DNA of 64,000 nucleotides from Adiantum capillus-veneris (taxonomy: Eukaryota; Streptophyta; Polypodiopsida; Polypodiales; Pteridaceae). The position numbers and the translations under genes are program-made. The DNA lies in the NCBI GenBank assembly GCA_014529385.2, contig CM043969.1, positions 32,774,446-32,838,445 of the forward strand. The letters are read 5' to 3'. The notes under the pieces were generated by a model that made no database searches, was not told the origin of the DNA, and was given only the letters and a program-made list of their open reading frames with translations. Of this stretch, positions 23,001-34,088 are shown piece by piece. How positions within the stretch are numbered: the stretch's first letter is position 1; each line of letters begins with the position of its first letter.

Positions 23001-25400
23001 CGTAGATTAAAGGTTTACATTCAAGGTCCACACTTGTCCAAGCTATTATTGGTAGTAGCCTGAGTGGTTTGGTCTCAAGATTCACCACTTTTCCACTGTA
23101 TGTCATTATATTAAGAATATGCGCGTGTTAAGGTCCACCACTTGTCCAACCTATAAGGCTACATCTCAAAGGTTATTCTTTATTACCACTTGGAGTGACC
23201 ATGATAGGTTTTACATGGGGGTTTGGTTCCAAGGTCCACCACTTGTCCAAGCTAACTCTATTGAAACATAGAGAGAAACAAAGGTCCTCCCTTGTCCAAG
23301 CTAGGGTCAATTGAAACATGGAGAGAAGGATGCTCCACCATTTGTCCAAGATAGGCTCCATTGAAACATGACGAGAAGCAAGCTGCACCATGTCTCCAAG
23401 ATGATAGGCTCCATCGAAATACATTAAACCCACGATACATTATTGCTAGTAGCCTGAGTGGTTTGGTCTCAAGATTCACCACTTTTATTAAGAATATGTA
23501 GGTGTTAAGGTCCACCACTTGTCCCACCTATAAGGATACATCTTAAAGGTTATTCTTTCTTACTACTTGGAGTGACCATGATAGGTTTTACATGGGGGTT
23601 TGGTTCCAAGGTCCACCACTTGTCCAAGCTAACTCTATTGAAACATAGAGAGAAGCAAAGGTCCACCCCTTGTCTAAGCTAGGGTCCATTGAAACATGGA
23701 GAGAAGGATGCTCCACCATTTGTCCAAGGTAGGCTCCATTGAAACATGAGGAGAAGCAAGGTGCACCATGTCTCCAAGATGATAGGCTCCATCGAAAAAC
23801 ATTAAACCCACGATATGTCGTAGATGAGGGGTTTACATTCAAGGTCCACCACTTGTCCAAGATATTATTGCTAGTAGCCTGAGTGGTTTGGTCTCAAGAT
23901 TCACCACTTTTCCACTCTATGTCATTATATTAAGAATATGCGCGTGTTAAGGTCCACCACGTGTCCAACCTATAAGGCTACATCTTAAAGGTTATTCTTT
24001 ATTACCACTTGGAGTGACCGTGATAGGTTTTACATGGGGGTTTTGTTCCAAGGTCCACCACTTGTCCAAGCTAACTCTATTGAAACATAGAGAGAAACAA
24101 AGGTCCACCACTTGTCCAAGCTAGGGTCCATTGAAACATGGAGAGAAGGATGCTCCACCATTTGTCCAAGATAGGCTCCATTGAAACATGACGAGAAGCA
24201 AGCTGCACCATGTCTCCAAGATGCTAGGCTCCATCGAAATACATTAAAGCCACGATACATTATTGCTAGTAGCCTGAGTGGTTTGGTCTGAAGACTCACC
24301 ACTATTATTAAGAATATGTGGGTGTTAAGGTCCACCACTTGTCCCACCTATAAGGATACATCTTAAAGGTTATTCTTTCGTACTACTTGGAGTGACCATG
24401 ATAGGTTTTACATGGAGGATTGGTTCCAAGGTCCACCACTTGTCCAAGCTAACTCTATTGAAACATAGAGAGAAGCAAAGGTCCACCCCTTGTCTAAGCT
24501 AGGGTCCATTGAAACATGGAGAGAAGGATGCTCCACCATTTGTCCAAGGTAGGCTCCATTGAAACATGAGGAGAATCAAGGTGCACCATGTCTCCAAGAT
24601 GCTAGGCTCCATCGAAAAACATTAAACCCACGATATGTCGTAGATGAGGGGTTTACATTCAAGGTCCAACACTTGTCCAAGCTATTATTGGTAGTAGCCT
24701 GAGTGGTTTGGTCTCAAGATTCACCACTTTTCCACTCTATGTCATTATATTAAGAATATGCGCGTGTTAAGGTCCACCACTTGTCCAACCTATAAGGCTA
24801 CATCTTAAAGGTTATTCTTATGGGGGTTTGGTTCCAAGGTCCACCACTTGTCCAAGCTAACTCTATTGAAACATAGAGAGAAACAAAGGTCCACCACTTG
24901 TCCAAGCTAGGGTCCATTGAACCATGGAGAGAAGGATGCTCCACCATTCGTCCAAGATAGGCTCCATTGAAACATGACAAGAAGCAAGCTGCACCATGTC
25001 TCCAAGATGCTAGGCTCCATCGAAATACATTAAACCCACGATATTTCGTAGATGAGGGGTTTACATTCAAGGTCCACCACTTGTCCAAGCTATTATTGCT
25101 AGTAGCCTGAGTGGTTTGGTCTCAAGATTCACCACTTTTATTAAGAATATGTGGGTGTTAAGGTCCACCACTTGTCCAACCTATAAGGCTATATTCTAAA
25201 TGATATTTTTTTTCACCACTTGGAATGTGCATGATATGTTTTACATGGGGTTTTGTTCCAAGGTCCACCACTTGTCCAAGCTAGATCTATTACATATATA
25301 TTATACATACAATATTCAACTAGATTCCCTACCTATCATGTCCAGTAGCATGGATGCTCTAGCTTGAAGGTCCACCACTTGTCCAACCTATACTCTCTTA
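17060..25400. repeat. Central higher-order tandem array of GGTCCACCACTTGTCC units
   Basis: Monomers of about 50-90 bases start with GGTCCACCACTTGTCC or a variant (GCTCCACCATTTGTCC, GCTGCACCATGTCTCC, GATTCACCACTTTTCC). About seven different monomers form a higher-order unit of roughly 380-445 bases. The landmark ACATGGGGGTTTGGTTCCAA recurs near 18073, 21038, 21479, 21907, 22347, 22776, 23216, 23590, 24032, 24412 and 25235. Between about 21.0 and 25.1 kb, shorter units (with CACTTTTATTAAGAATATG) alternate with longer ones (with CCACTCTATGTCATTATATT). Minus-strand ORFs of about 90 codons repeat with this period and are by-products. The array lies upstream of both divergent genes. Confidence 0.9.
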
Positions 25401-25780
25401 TGTAAGGGAGATCTCGCTATAAATTCAAAACGTTCCCGCCTAAATTTAAAATATCCCTCCCAAATCTTAAATATCCCGCCTAAATTTTAAAATATCCCGC
25501 CCAAATTTTAAAATTCAAACTTTTTTATAAAAAATTAAATTTTACTACTTAAATTTAAAATATTCCACGCGAAATTGATTTTAAATTCAAGTTTACCACA
25601 AAAAGATATCATTATACCACCTAAATTCAAATATGCAAACCTCAAATCATTATATTGTACATAAATTCAAACAAATTCAAATTAACAAGCCTAAACTGAT
25701 ATTAGTTTGCATAGATATGAATTTATCACACCTAAATTATGTCACCATGTTAGAGAGAGTGGTTAGAGAATTTGAACAAG
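25401..25780. repeat. AT-rich stretch with short TCCCGCC-containing repeats
   Basis: Between about 25425 and 25510 a unit of about 30 bases repeats three to four times as variants of AAATATCCCGCCTAAATTTT. The remainder is AT-rich and without genes. TTCCCGCC resembles an E2F site, but the repeat may have no such role. GGTCCACCACTTGTCC recurs at about 25780 and 25866. Confidence 0.55.
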
Positions 25781-26290
25781 GTCCACCACTTGTCCAACCT
25801 AGATACCAAGAAGGATTGAGTGTACAAGGTATTGTTTGGAGGTCCTTATAGTCCACTGGTCTCAAGGTCCACCACTTGTGGTAAGGGTCACCAAAAAGTG
25901 TATATATTCATCCAAAGAAATACACGTATTTTTGGTCTACATGTCCTAGTTTAAACCATTTATGTCCATTAGGTGTATCACTAAACAACACTACTATTTT
26001 TGAGAAACAGAAGTTACAATCATATCTACAAATGGATTAGAGGAAAATCAGCTCAGCATACATCCAAAACTCGCTACAAGAATCGACTTTAAGAGATCAC
26101 GCAAGTAAGTCTTCCATTCAATTTTACTAGTATCACAATGTGTTAGTTATTTGTGATATTTATGTATGTATATATACTATGTGTGCATATCGTAATTAAG
26201 TGTAATTGTGTATCTGCATTATGTATGAGTATTACAATGAAATAACACAAATATACATACATACACATAGATAACACAGACGCACACATA
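25781..26290. other. AT-rich spacer without recognised genes
   Basis: It holds two last copies of the GGTCCACCACTTG core and then AT-rich sequence with tetranucleotide-like ATGTATGT and ATACATAC runs. No coding region, LTR end or promoter could be supported. Confidence 0.5.
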
Positions 26291-26329
26291 CATGAGCATG
26301 TATTTTCAAGAGAGAGATAGCAAGATACA

Positions 26330-26361
<32 letters not shown>

Positions 26362-26660
26362 TAAATACCTGTTTTTTAGAGAGAGGAGAGAGAAAGATAA
26401 CAGATTTCACTGTGTTTATGTATGTGGAAGAGAGGAAGACGATCTATGGGAATATGTGCACGTATTTTCAAGAGAGAGACAACAAGATAACAGATTTCAT
26501 TGTGGTTATGTATGTGGAAGTGAGGAAGACGATGTGTGGGAATATGTGCATGTATTTTCAAGAGAGAGACAGCAAGATAACAGATTTCACTGTGGTTATG
26601 TATGTGGAAGAGAGGAAGACGATGTGTGGGAATATGTGTATGTGTGCGGGGATACTTTTA
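26290..26660. repeat. GA-rich tract and three-copy 90-base tandem repeat
   Basis: A GATA/GA tract at 26320-26362 leads into a 90-base repeat. CAGATTTCA starts at 26401, 26491 and 26581, each copy followed by a TATGTATGTGGAAG stretch. Because 90 is a multiple of three, the repeat makes a long open frame at 26412-26807, which I do not regard as a gene. Confidence 0.75.
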
Positions 26661-27479
26661 AACTATGTATCTCTGTCTTTTGACGAGAGAGTGTGTGTGC
26701 AAGAAGAGTTACAGAGAACCATCTTCTCTATATGGAGAAAGACAGAGAGTGAGAGAGAGAGAAATACCTGTTTTTTCTCTATTCGTGAGGTGTGCAATGT
26801 CTCTTGAGAAGACTTCCCGATCCTGCCCTTCTGGAAAGCGTTGTGTACGCTGCTGTTTCTTTATCTTGTGCGCGAACTTTCAATCCTGTGCACTCCACCT
26901 ATGTGTTGTGTACGATGCCGAGCTTGCTCCTCTACGTGCGCGTATACTCCAACTGTGTGCGATCCGTGTGCGCTTTCTGTGTGTTTGCTGCTCGCCTGCT
27001 TTCTCTGTGTGCGTTTCTGGTGCGCTCTTTGTGTGCCTAATCTTGATAGGGTTTATTAGAATGCCACGTATGCTACAAGTCCATGTTTTATCATAGGATT
27101 AAAAAAAACAAAAGCAATATAAAAAATTAACCAATTCACACGGCCAAAATTAAAGAAATCATGGTTGAAAATATGAAAAACAATATCCCAAAATCAACCT
27201 CCCAAGCCCCGCCATCGAGAGCGATATATTCCACATCCCCATCAAGAGCGCTACCCCCAAACCTCACGTGGAAGCGCTGCCTTGTCACCCCATTGTGGCA
27301 TTGCCCTAAGACCCCGCATCTGGAGTGCTAAATGGGAACATTCTTCATTAATGAAATTTTGAACATAAATTATATTAGCATATACTTAAATATAATACAA
27401 ATATTAACATATTAGCTATACTACTAATTTACTATAGCAGTTCTAGATTAAGTCCCATACTATATTTAAGGTGCCAAAG
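26661..27479. other. Spacer without recognised genes
   Basis: GA-rich sequence to about 26765 is followed by TGTGC-rich sequence to 27040 that yields several overlapping cysteine-rich ORFs in all plus frames, a sign of composition bias and not coding. After that it is AT-rich with a GC-richer patch at 27200-27330. Nothing further could be supported. Confidence 0.45.
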
Positions 27480-29460
27480 GTTTGGCCTTATGGTCCTAGA
27501 TTTAGCCAAGTGGTCAACACATATAGGACCAAGTGCACACTGTGCCACAAAACTTGGCCACCACTTCACTTGCCAAAGTTTAGGCCACATGGTCAATCCT
27601 AACTTTCCAATGTTCTTATTATGTCACCTTTTGCCTCGTGGAAAACCTAGGCTTGTTTTCACATACTCAGGCACTTCAAGCCACAATAAATTGTCATTAC
27701 TCTTCGGCAACCCTTTTGTTCAAGTCTTTGAAAAAACATTGTTTAAGGCCACCCTAAACCATTTTCATTTAGGGGTGTCTAAAACTAGCTTTTTGGCAAT
27801 TCGAGAAGAAAATGGTCAAAGTTTTATACTTAGTTTTAACCACTTGACCAATTCAAATATTGGAAAGCAAGGTCTTGTAATACTTTTCTTTGGACATCAC
27901 ACATTAAAACTAGGTCCCTCACTTGTCCAAGCTATGCTCTAATACAATAAAGGGCTTTTGGTTTCAAGATGCACCACTTTCCCAACCTTGATTCCATTAA
28001 AGAAGCTAGCTCTACTTAGACATTTAATAGCAAGGTCTTGCAGCAGTTCAGATTGAACATTTTCCATGGCAGCTAGGTCCACCACTTATCTAAGCTATGC
28101 TTTAATAGAGTAAGGGGGTTTTGGTTTCAAGATCCACCACTTGTCCAAACTTGATTTGGGAAGCAAGGTCCTATAATAGTTTGCTTTGGACATTCACCAT
28201 TACAACTAAGTCCACCACTTCTCCAAGCTATGTTCTAATACACTAAGGAGGTTTTGGTTTCAAGGAGAACCACTTGTACAACTCTGTTTTTGGAAGTAAG
28301 GTCTTTACATAGTTCACCTTGGACCTTGGACATTGGATACTACAACTAAGCCCACCACTTGTCCAAGATATTCTCTATATATAGCCAAAGGGTTTGGGTT
28401 TCAAGATTCACCACTTTTCCAACCTTTCTTCCATTAAAGAAAGGAGGGGCTTTATAGCTAGGTCCACCACTTGTCCAAGCTATGCTCTGATATAGAAAGG
28501 GGATTTTGGTTTCAAGGTCCACCACGTGTTCAACCTTGCAAGACTCAAGGGATACTTGGACATTGGAAAGCATAGTCCTATAGTAGTTGATAGGTGGCAG
28601 TGGGTATTACAACTAGGTCCAACCTATGCTCTCATGTAGCAAAGAGTCTTTGCTTTCAAGGTCCACCACTTGTCCAACCTTGCTTCCATTAAAGAAATGA
28701 GGGGCTACGTAAACATTGGCAAGCAAGGTAGCAAGGTCCTAAGGTGTTTCACCTTGGATATTGGGCATTATAACTAGGTCCACCACTGGTCCAAGCTATG
28801 CTCTGATAAAGAAAGGGGATTTTCGTTTCAAGGTCCACCATGTGTTCAACCTTTCTAATATAGAAAGGGGATTTTCGTTTCAAGGTCCACCACGTGTTCA
28901 ACCTTGAAAGACTCAAGGGATACTTGGACATTGGAAAGCATAGTCCTATAGTAGTTGATAGGTGGCAGTGGGTATTAAAACTAGGTCCAACCTATGCTCT
29001 TATATAGCAAAGAGGCTTTGGTTTCAAGGTCCACCACTTGTCCAACCTTAATTCCATTAAAGAAATGAGGGGCTACGTAAACATTGGCAAGCAAGGTAGC
29101 AAAGTCCTAAGGTATTTCACCTTGGATATTGGGCATTATAACTAGGTCCACCACTTGTCCAAGCTATGCTCTGATATAGAAAGGGGATTTTTGTTTCAAG
29201 GTCCACCACGTGTTCAACCTTGAAAGACTCAAGGGATACTTGGACATTGGAAAGCATAGTCCTATAGTAGTTGATAGTGGCAGTGGGTATTACAACTAGG
29301 TCCACCACTTGTCCAACCTATGCTCTCATATAGCAAAGAGGCTTTGGTTTCAAGGTCCACCACTTGTCCAACCTTGCTTCCATTAATATAGCAAGGAGGA
29401 TTTGGTCTCAAGGTTCACCACTTGTCCAACCTATGCAAACCTTTTTCATGTTGTAGCATG
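27480..29460. repeat. Right repeat field, second variant of the GGTCCACCACTTGTCC array
   Basis: The same core is set in different spacers (CCATTAAAGAAATGAGGGGC, GATATAGAAAGGGGATTTTG, TAGTCCTATAGTAGTTGATA). A higher-order unit of about 310-370 bases recurs, for example with GATAGGTGGCAGTGGGTATT near 28590 and 28960 and a one-base-shorter version near 29273. The left part (27480-28300) is more degraded. The array ends about 70-100 bases before the ATG of the transposase gene. Confidence 0.85.
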
Positions 29461-29513
29461 ATTTTTTGTTTGAAGAGTATTTTTCTATAACTATGGATTT
29501 AACAATGTAATCT

Positions 29514-29526
29514 TTTTACTTACAGG
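29514..29526 (+). other. Splice acceptor just before the transposase ATG
   Basis: A T-rich stretch ends in TTACAG, then G and the ATG. A very similar arrangement (GTTTCAG then GAAAG and ATG) precedes the divergent ParB-like gene. Both genes may therefore have non-coding first exons inside the repeat field. Confidence 0.5.
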
Positions 29527-32500
29527 ATGGACTTCGAATCTGGGGAGAAAGTACATATGATAATTGACAATGAAATCGTTGGTATTGGTTGTGTGTGTAG
29601 AACAGATCCAGATTCCACTTGTGGTGGTACAAAGATAGGGCTGGGAAATGTCTCCATACTAGTGGAGGAATGTTTGAAGGATGTGGTACTACCTTTTCCT
29701 ACAATGGATACTTCATCTCTCCAAGGCTCATTATGGAGTGCTCTTCGATGGTCAAAGCTTCTTTTGCAATCTTTTGTATTAAGTGGGAACTTAATTGATC
29801 CACACGAAAGCTACAATGGTGATGAAGAACGTGATCATTCTAATCCTCTAGTTACAGATGCAATACCTATGACAAGCCCAGAATTTGAAGCAATGATTCG
29901 AGAGTCTTGGAGAAATCAGAGGGTCCTTTTAAAAGATGACACAATGATGCAAACCATGAATGAAGGGACCATCTTATATGTATTTCCACATGATTATGTC
30001 AACTTTCAGAAACTTGGTCCTGATTGTGTGGGTGTGGGTATTGAAAGAGAAAATGCAAGCATTGATGATGTGGTTGAAGTGGGTAGCATCACTTTGCTAA
30101 AGTGGCCCATCAAGCAGACAACAATGTTGAATGGGAGCCCATTACAACGCTTTGTTCCTGTTGATGGCATGCATTCTACATATGAGGATGTATCCAACGA
30201 TGGCAATGTTGAAAAAAAACTTAATGGGAGTAATGTTGTCCAGTGGTCAAGGAAGAGACGATACACTTTCATGAACAGGACCCAGCTTCGACTTTTTACC
30301 TTTCAAACAAATCAATTCAAAGGGTATCATGCATTGATTGTTGTGCACAAAAATGCTGCCAATTTGCAGATCGTGATATGGTGACAAGGTTACGACAACA
30401 ATTTTGGGGAGAGTCTCAAAAATCACGCACTAATTATGTTTATGATGTTCTTTCTATATGTTATCAGAAAGATGAGAAGTCACGATACCAATTCAGGCTA
30501 AATGGCTCTATTGTTTGTTGTAGAGCATGGTATGAGCTACATGGAATACCAAAGACATCATTTTATCGATACAAGGAGAACTTTGAAAATGGTGTGCGCC
30601 AATATGTACATGGGAACACATGTACATTGAGAAGGGGACTTCAACATACTAGTTTAGCAAGAGCACTACTAAATGAGTTTGTGGAAAACAACTCTGAGAA
30701 GATGCCACATAGAAGTAGAACACTGCTAGATGGCTCAAGAGAGACTCAATTGGTGATTCCATCAACATACAAACAAGTGGATATTTTATGTGAAATCAAC
30801 ACGACACTTGATCAAATGGGCTATGAGAAGAAGCTATCCCAATCTTCTTTTGGTAGAATTTGGAACAAAGAGTACCCACATGTCACTTTAACAAAGACGA
30901 GTGAGTTCTCTAAGTGCAATATTTGTAGCTCAATCAAGGCAAGGTTAGAAGCTAAACCTTCTCTTGAAGAGAGAGCTCTTCTCTTGAGGGAGAGATAAGT
31001 TCACATGGCACAACAAAAGAGTTGCAGAAGCCTATATTATGCATGGCGCACGTATTCAGAAACTCAACCACAAAAATATGTATGCATAATCCATGATAAG
31101 ATGGATCAAAAGAAGACTGCCAATCCTAGATTACGCATTGTTCCCAAGGGTGTGGATTCAGGATATAATCTACAGGTGGCATTGATTGGCATGATCACTC
31201 ATGGACATGGAGAAGGTCATTACAGACACTTTGTCCTGAATGGTTTGTGGCCAGCTGATCCAAATCTTACAATTGGCTCAATTGCTAATTGTTTACATAA
31301 CCTCGAGAGGATAGATAAGCATCCTCTTGGTGATCTAGTAACAAATGGACTTCCAAGGAGCAATATTTCACTACTACATGCTTTGAACTCAAGGGATGCT
31401 TTGGACTACCATAACTTGAGTGATGGAAAAGAGCCCATTGTGCAGTCGTCAGAAATTGCAGAAGAGGAATTGGGGTCAACATTTCGCAGATTGCCAGAGA
31501 ACTTGTTGCTACAATTGGATAATTGTGCAGGGGAAAACAAAAATTGATACTTATTTGCCTATTTGTCAATGCTTGTTGCAAGGGGTGTTTTCAAAACCAT
31601 CCAGCTGGGATTTTTAATGGTTGGGCATACACATGAGGACATAGACGCCATGTTTAGTAGGTTTTCAGAGAAGTTGAGAGTTACACAAACCTATACTTTG
31701 CCACATTTGATGGATACATTACGAAACAGCTCATCTTCATCTCCAGCTCCATTTTTTCTCACAAAGATCCCCGATTTCAAGAAATATTGTGATGGCTATC
31801 TTTGTGATGGACAAGACATACTTGTTGGACATTCCAAACCGCTTCAGTTCAGGTTCTTTATGCAGGATGAGACACCAATGATGCAATATAAGGCACATGT
31901 AGGTGTATCAAGTTGGAGTGGAAGTATTCGCCTTTAGAAAACAGACACAGAAGGCAAGCCAATGTTACCACATGGAGATCCACCTCTAGTACAAATGGCG
32001 GAGTATGTCAAGGCCCACGAAGAAGTCATTTTGGGGCTAAAGAACTATATAAAATTTTGGAAAAATTTAGGGAATGGTTCAAGTATTCCGCGATATTATA
32101 GACCCGTGATAGATTATTGGAGTAAGGTAATTGAAGAGATTGGAAAAGCAATCATATCAGAGGGAGTCTTGTATGAAATGTTTTGGCCAAAAACTCAAGA
32201 ATATTCTCACCTACAAAGCACTACAATGAATTTGCAACAAGGAGCAAAAAGATTCCTAGGCCTTGAAGAGTTGAACGATCATTTTTGTGGGCCTCAACGA
32301 GATAGGCCAAGGGAAGAGTTTGACCCTATGTCTGATGTGCACCAAGGTGACTTTCTTATGCTTGTTCCGAGTGACACAGAAATCTATCCAGTGTGGCTTG
32401 CAATGGCTTTATCTGACATTGATAATGAGCCTACATCACCAAACTACAGAAAACTCTTGATTCAATATTGGGCACCTTGCGCGAGAAAAAGTGGGATGAC

Positions 32501-32735
32501 AGATACTCAAGCTTACAGTAATTGTTGGAAGGGTTATTGGGCTGTCAACTATAAGGACCCACAAGTGTGGGAAACTATAGATGCAATTGTTTGGTCCTGG
32601 AGACCCAACAAAGAAGGACCATTTTCTAGAATAAAGATTCCAGAAAGACATGCTCTAAAAGCCAAAGAAGGCCTCACTCGTGCACATCAGCCACACTTGG
32701 ATCAAAGTTCAAATATGGTATCAAATGTGGAGTAG
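29527..32735 (+). pseudogene. DUF7869-type, DDE-like transposase gene, decayed
   Basis: The ATG at 29527 follows TTTTTACTTACAG, an apparent splice acceptor. The first 286 codons have a small beta-rich region common in plant transposon proteins. The frame then shifts between 30234 and 30384 into the phase used by all later parts (a one-base loss, two-base gain or unrecognised intron). Next comes a Cys-rich segment (CIDCCAQKCCQ) and a helical region. Transposase-like blocks follow: HDKMDQKK near 31095, LLLQLDNCAGENKN ending at 31544, and GHTHEDIDAMFSRF from about 31623. Together they look like an RNase H-fold DDE/D catalytic set. Stops at 30996, 31545 and 31935 interrupt one continuous phase and could come from CAA/GAA, CGA and TGG. 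The C-terminal 257 codons end at 32735. The family assignment is from memory of the LDNC..ENKN and GHTHEDID motifs. Confidence 0.72.
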
Positions 32736-33028
32736 AATTATGTGGAGCTTCTATTGTGACTATACTAGTCAATTTGTAAACAAAATCTTTTTTGTATCTT
32801 CCTTTGTTTTATGTAATTTATAGTTATTATTCAAATCCATGTGTTGTACATCCTCTTGACTTTTGGTGTTTATCAACACCACAATCCTATGAGATTTTCA
32901 CTTTATTTACTAGCCACACACCTCAATTTTTCCCACTTTAAGTGGAAAATTCCCAAATTACATGAATTCGGTCGATTTGGAGATTCCCATAATGTGAGAT
33001 TTTTACCAAAATACCTAATATGGTCTTT
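32736..33028. other. 3' flank of the transposase gene with an imperfect palindrome
   Basis: AT-rich sequence with no repeat cores. At about 32925-32952 AATTTTTCCCACTT is followed by AAGTGGAAAATT, an imperfect hairpin. It could be a terminator or end signal of the proposed element, but no terminal inverted repeat partner is visible. Confidence 0.4.
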
Positions 33029-33345
33029 TGAACTTTAAACTGCCATAACTTCTTCATCTTAGCTCCAATCGACGAGCCATAAAGACAAGCCACTAGAGAA
33101 CTTCAAGCACTACAGTCTTAGGTCATAATATCCTATTTGTGCTCACATCAAGCATATCCCTTTTTGGCATCATTAAGGCATTAGTTGGCCCTTTAAAGCC
33201 GCATCTGGCATACATTAACCATTAAACTTGACCTGTTATCAAGCCTTGATCACTGCTCACTAAATGCATAGGCTTGAAAGAAGCTTAGATTACATTTATC
33301 TGCTCTTTTTTTTCTTCAATGACATGGCGGCGGAACTGCACGACA
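33029..33345. repeat. 0.3-kb direct repeat, left copy
   Basis: It starts TGAACTTTAAACTGCC and ends CTGCACGACA. It matches 39182-39491 in the same orientation at roughly 90 per cent by eye, with sharp ends. TG and CA ends suggest LTRs, but no primer site follows either copy. Confidence 0.75.
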
Positions 33346-33835
33346 TCCACCCTCTCTGAACCCGCACAGCCTTCGGTCTGTGCCAACTGCACTTCAAATT
33401 GCGTATGCTACAGGTAGCTTAAGATCTTTGCCCGTCATCAGACTCACATAACTGGTAAACATATGAAAAATGAAATAAGGCTTATACCCTATCATCAATG
33501 TTGTAGCTTAATCATTAGATAGCTGTCCATCAAAAATCTCTGAACTGTATCTGTCGTATCTTCAAAGCATTCAATCATGGATAAGTTGTTTAGTGAATCC
33601 CGTAAGACTCAAGTGCTCCAGTTAATGATGCACATGGATTGACCATTAAGGTCTCTTTAAGGAACCCTGTCAAGCTCAAGTATGCCTTACTCTGTCTGCA
33701 AACGGAATGGACATCAAGTCCTTTACTTCAAGTTCTGTTAGCAGAACCAACTCAATAGACATGAATATACTTCATCAATTATCCAAAGAAGTCAACTGGA
33801 AGCCAGCCATGTAATCTTATTGACTGAATAACCGA
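33346..33835. other. Unassigned spacer
   Basis: No open frame, LTR end or repeat could be supported. It may be leader or internal sequence of the element whose LTR lies at 33840-35400. Confidence 0.4.
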
Positions 33836-33839
33836 TGAC

Positions 33840-34045
33840 GGGAGCAAAGCGAACCCCGAACCCTAACGGCCTCTAAAACACCGGGGACCGAATGGCGCGC
33901 CTCGAGCCTGTCATGGTAAAGCAAACAGGGGGCACCACCTAGCTTCAGCGGCTAGGACACAAACAACACACCACCATAACAAAGTTTTCATCCAAGAGAG
34001 ATGGATGCTTGGGAGTAATGATGAAGAGGAAAGGGAATGAGATCA

Positions 34046-34088
<43 letters not shown>

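Noticed and set aside
17232-25088. Repeated minus-strand ORFs of about 90 codons with DKWWTL and SLYVSIELAWTSGGPW
   Set aside because: They recur with the repeat period, lie wholly in the array and exist because the repeat lacks stops in one frame. No start context or domain is present.
26412-27096. Long overlapping ORFs, one cysteine-rich, as possible small secreted proteins
   Set aside because: One is made by a 90-base tandem repeat and the others by TGTGC-rich sequence open in all three frames.
27490-27942. 150-codon plus-strand ORF
   Set aside because: It lies in degraded array sequence, contains translated repeat cores (GPSLVQAML) and shows no domain.
17060-29460. CRISPR-like look of regular repeats with variable spacers
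   Set aside because: The spacers are themselves repeated, the repeats are imperfect, there are no cas genes and the DNA is plant nuclear.
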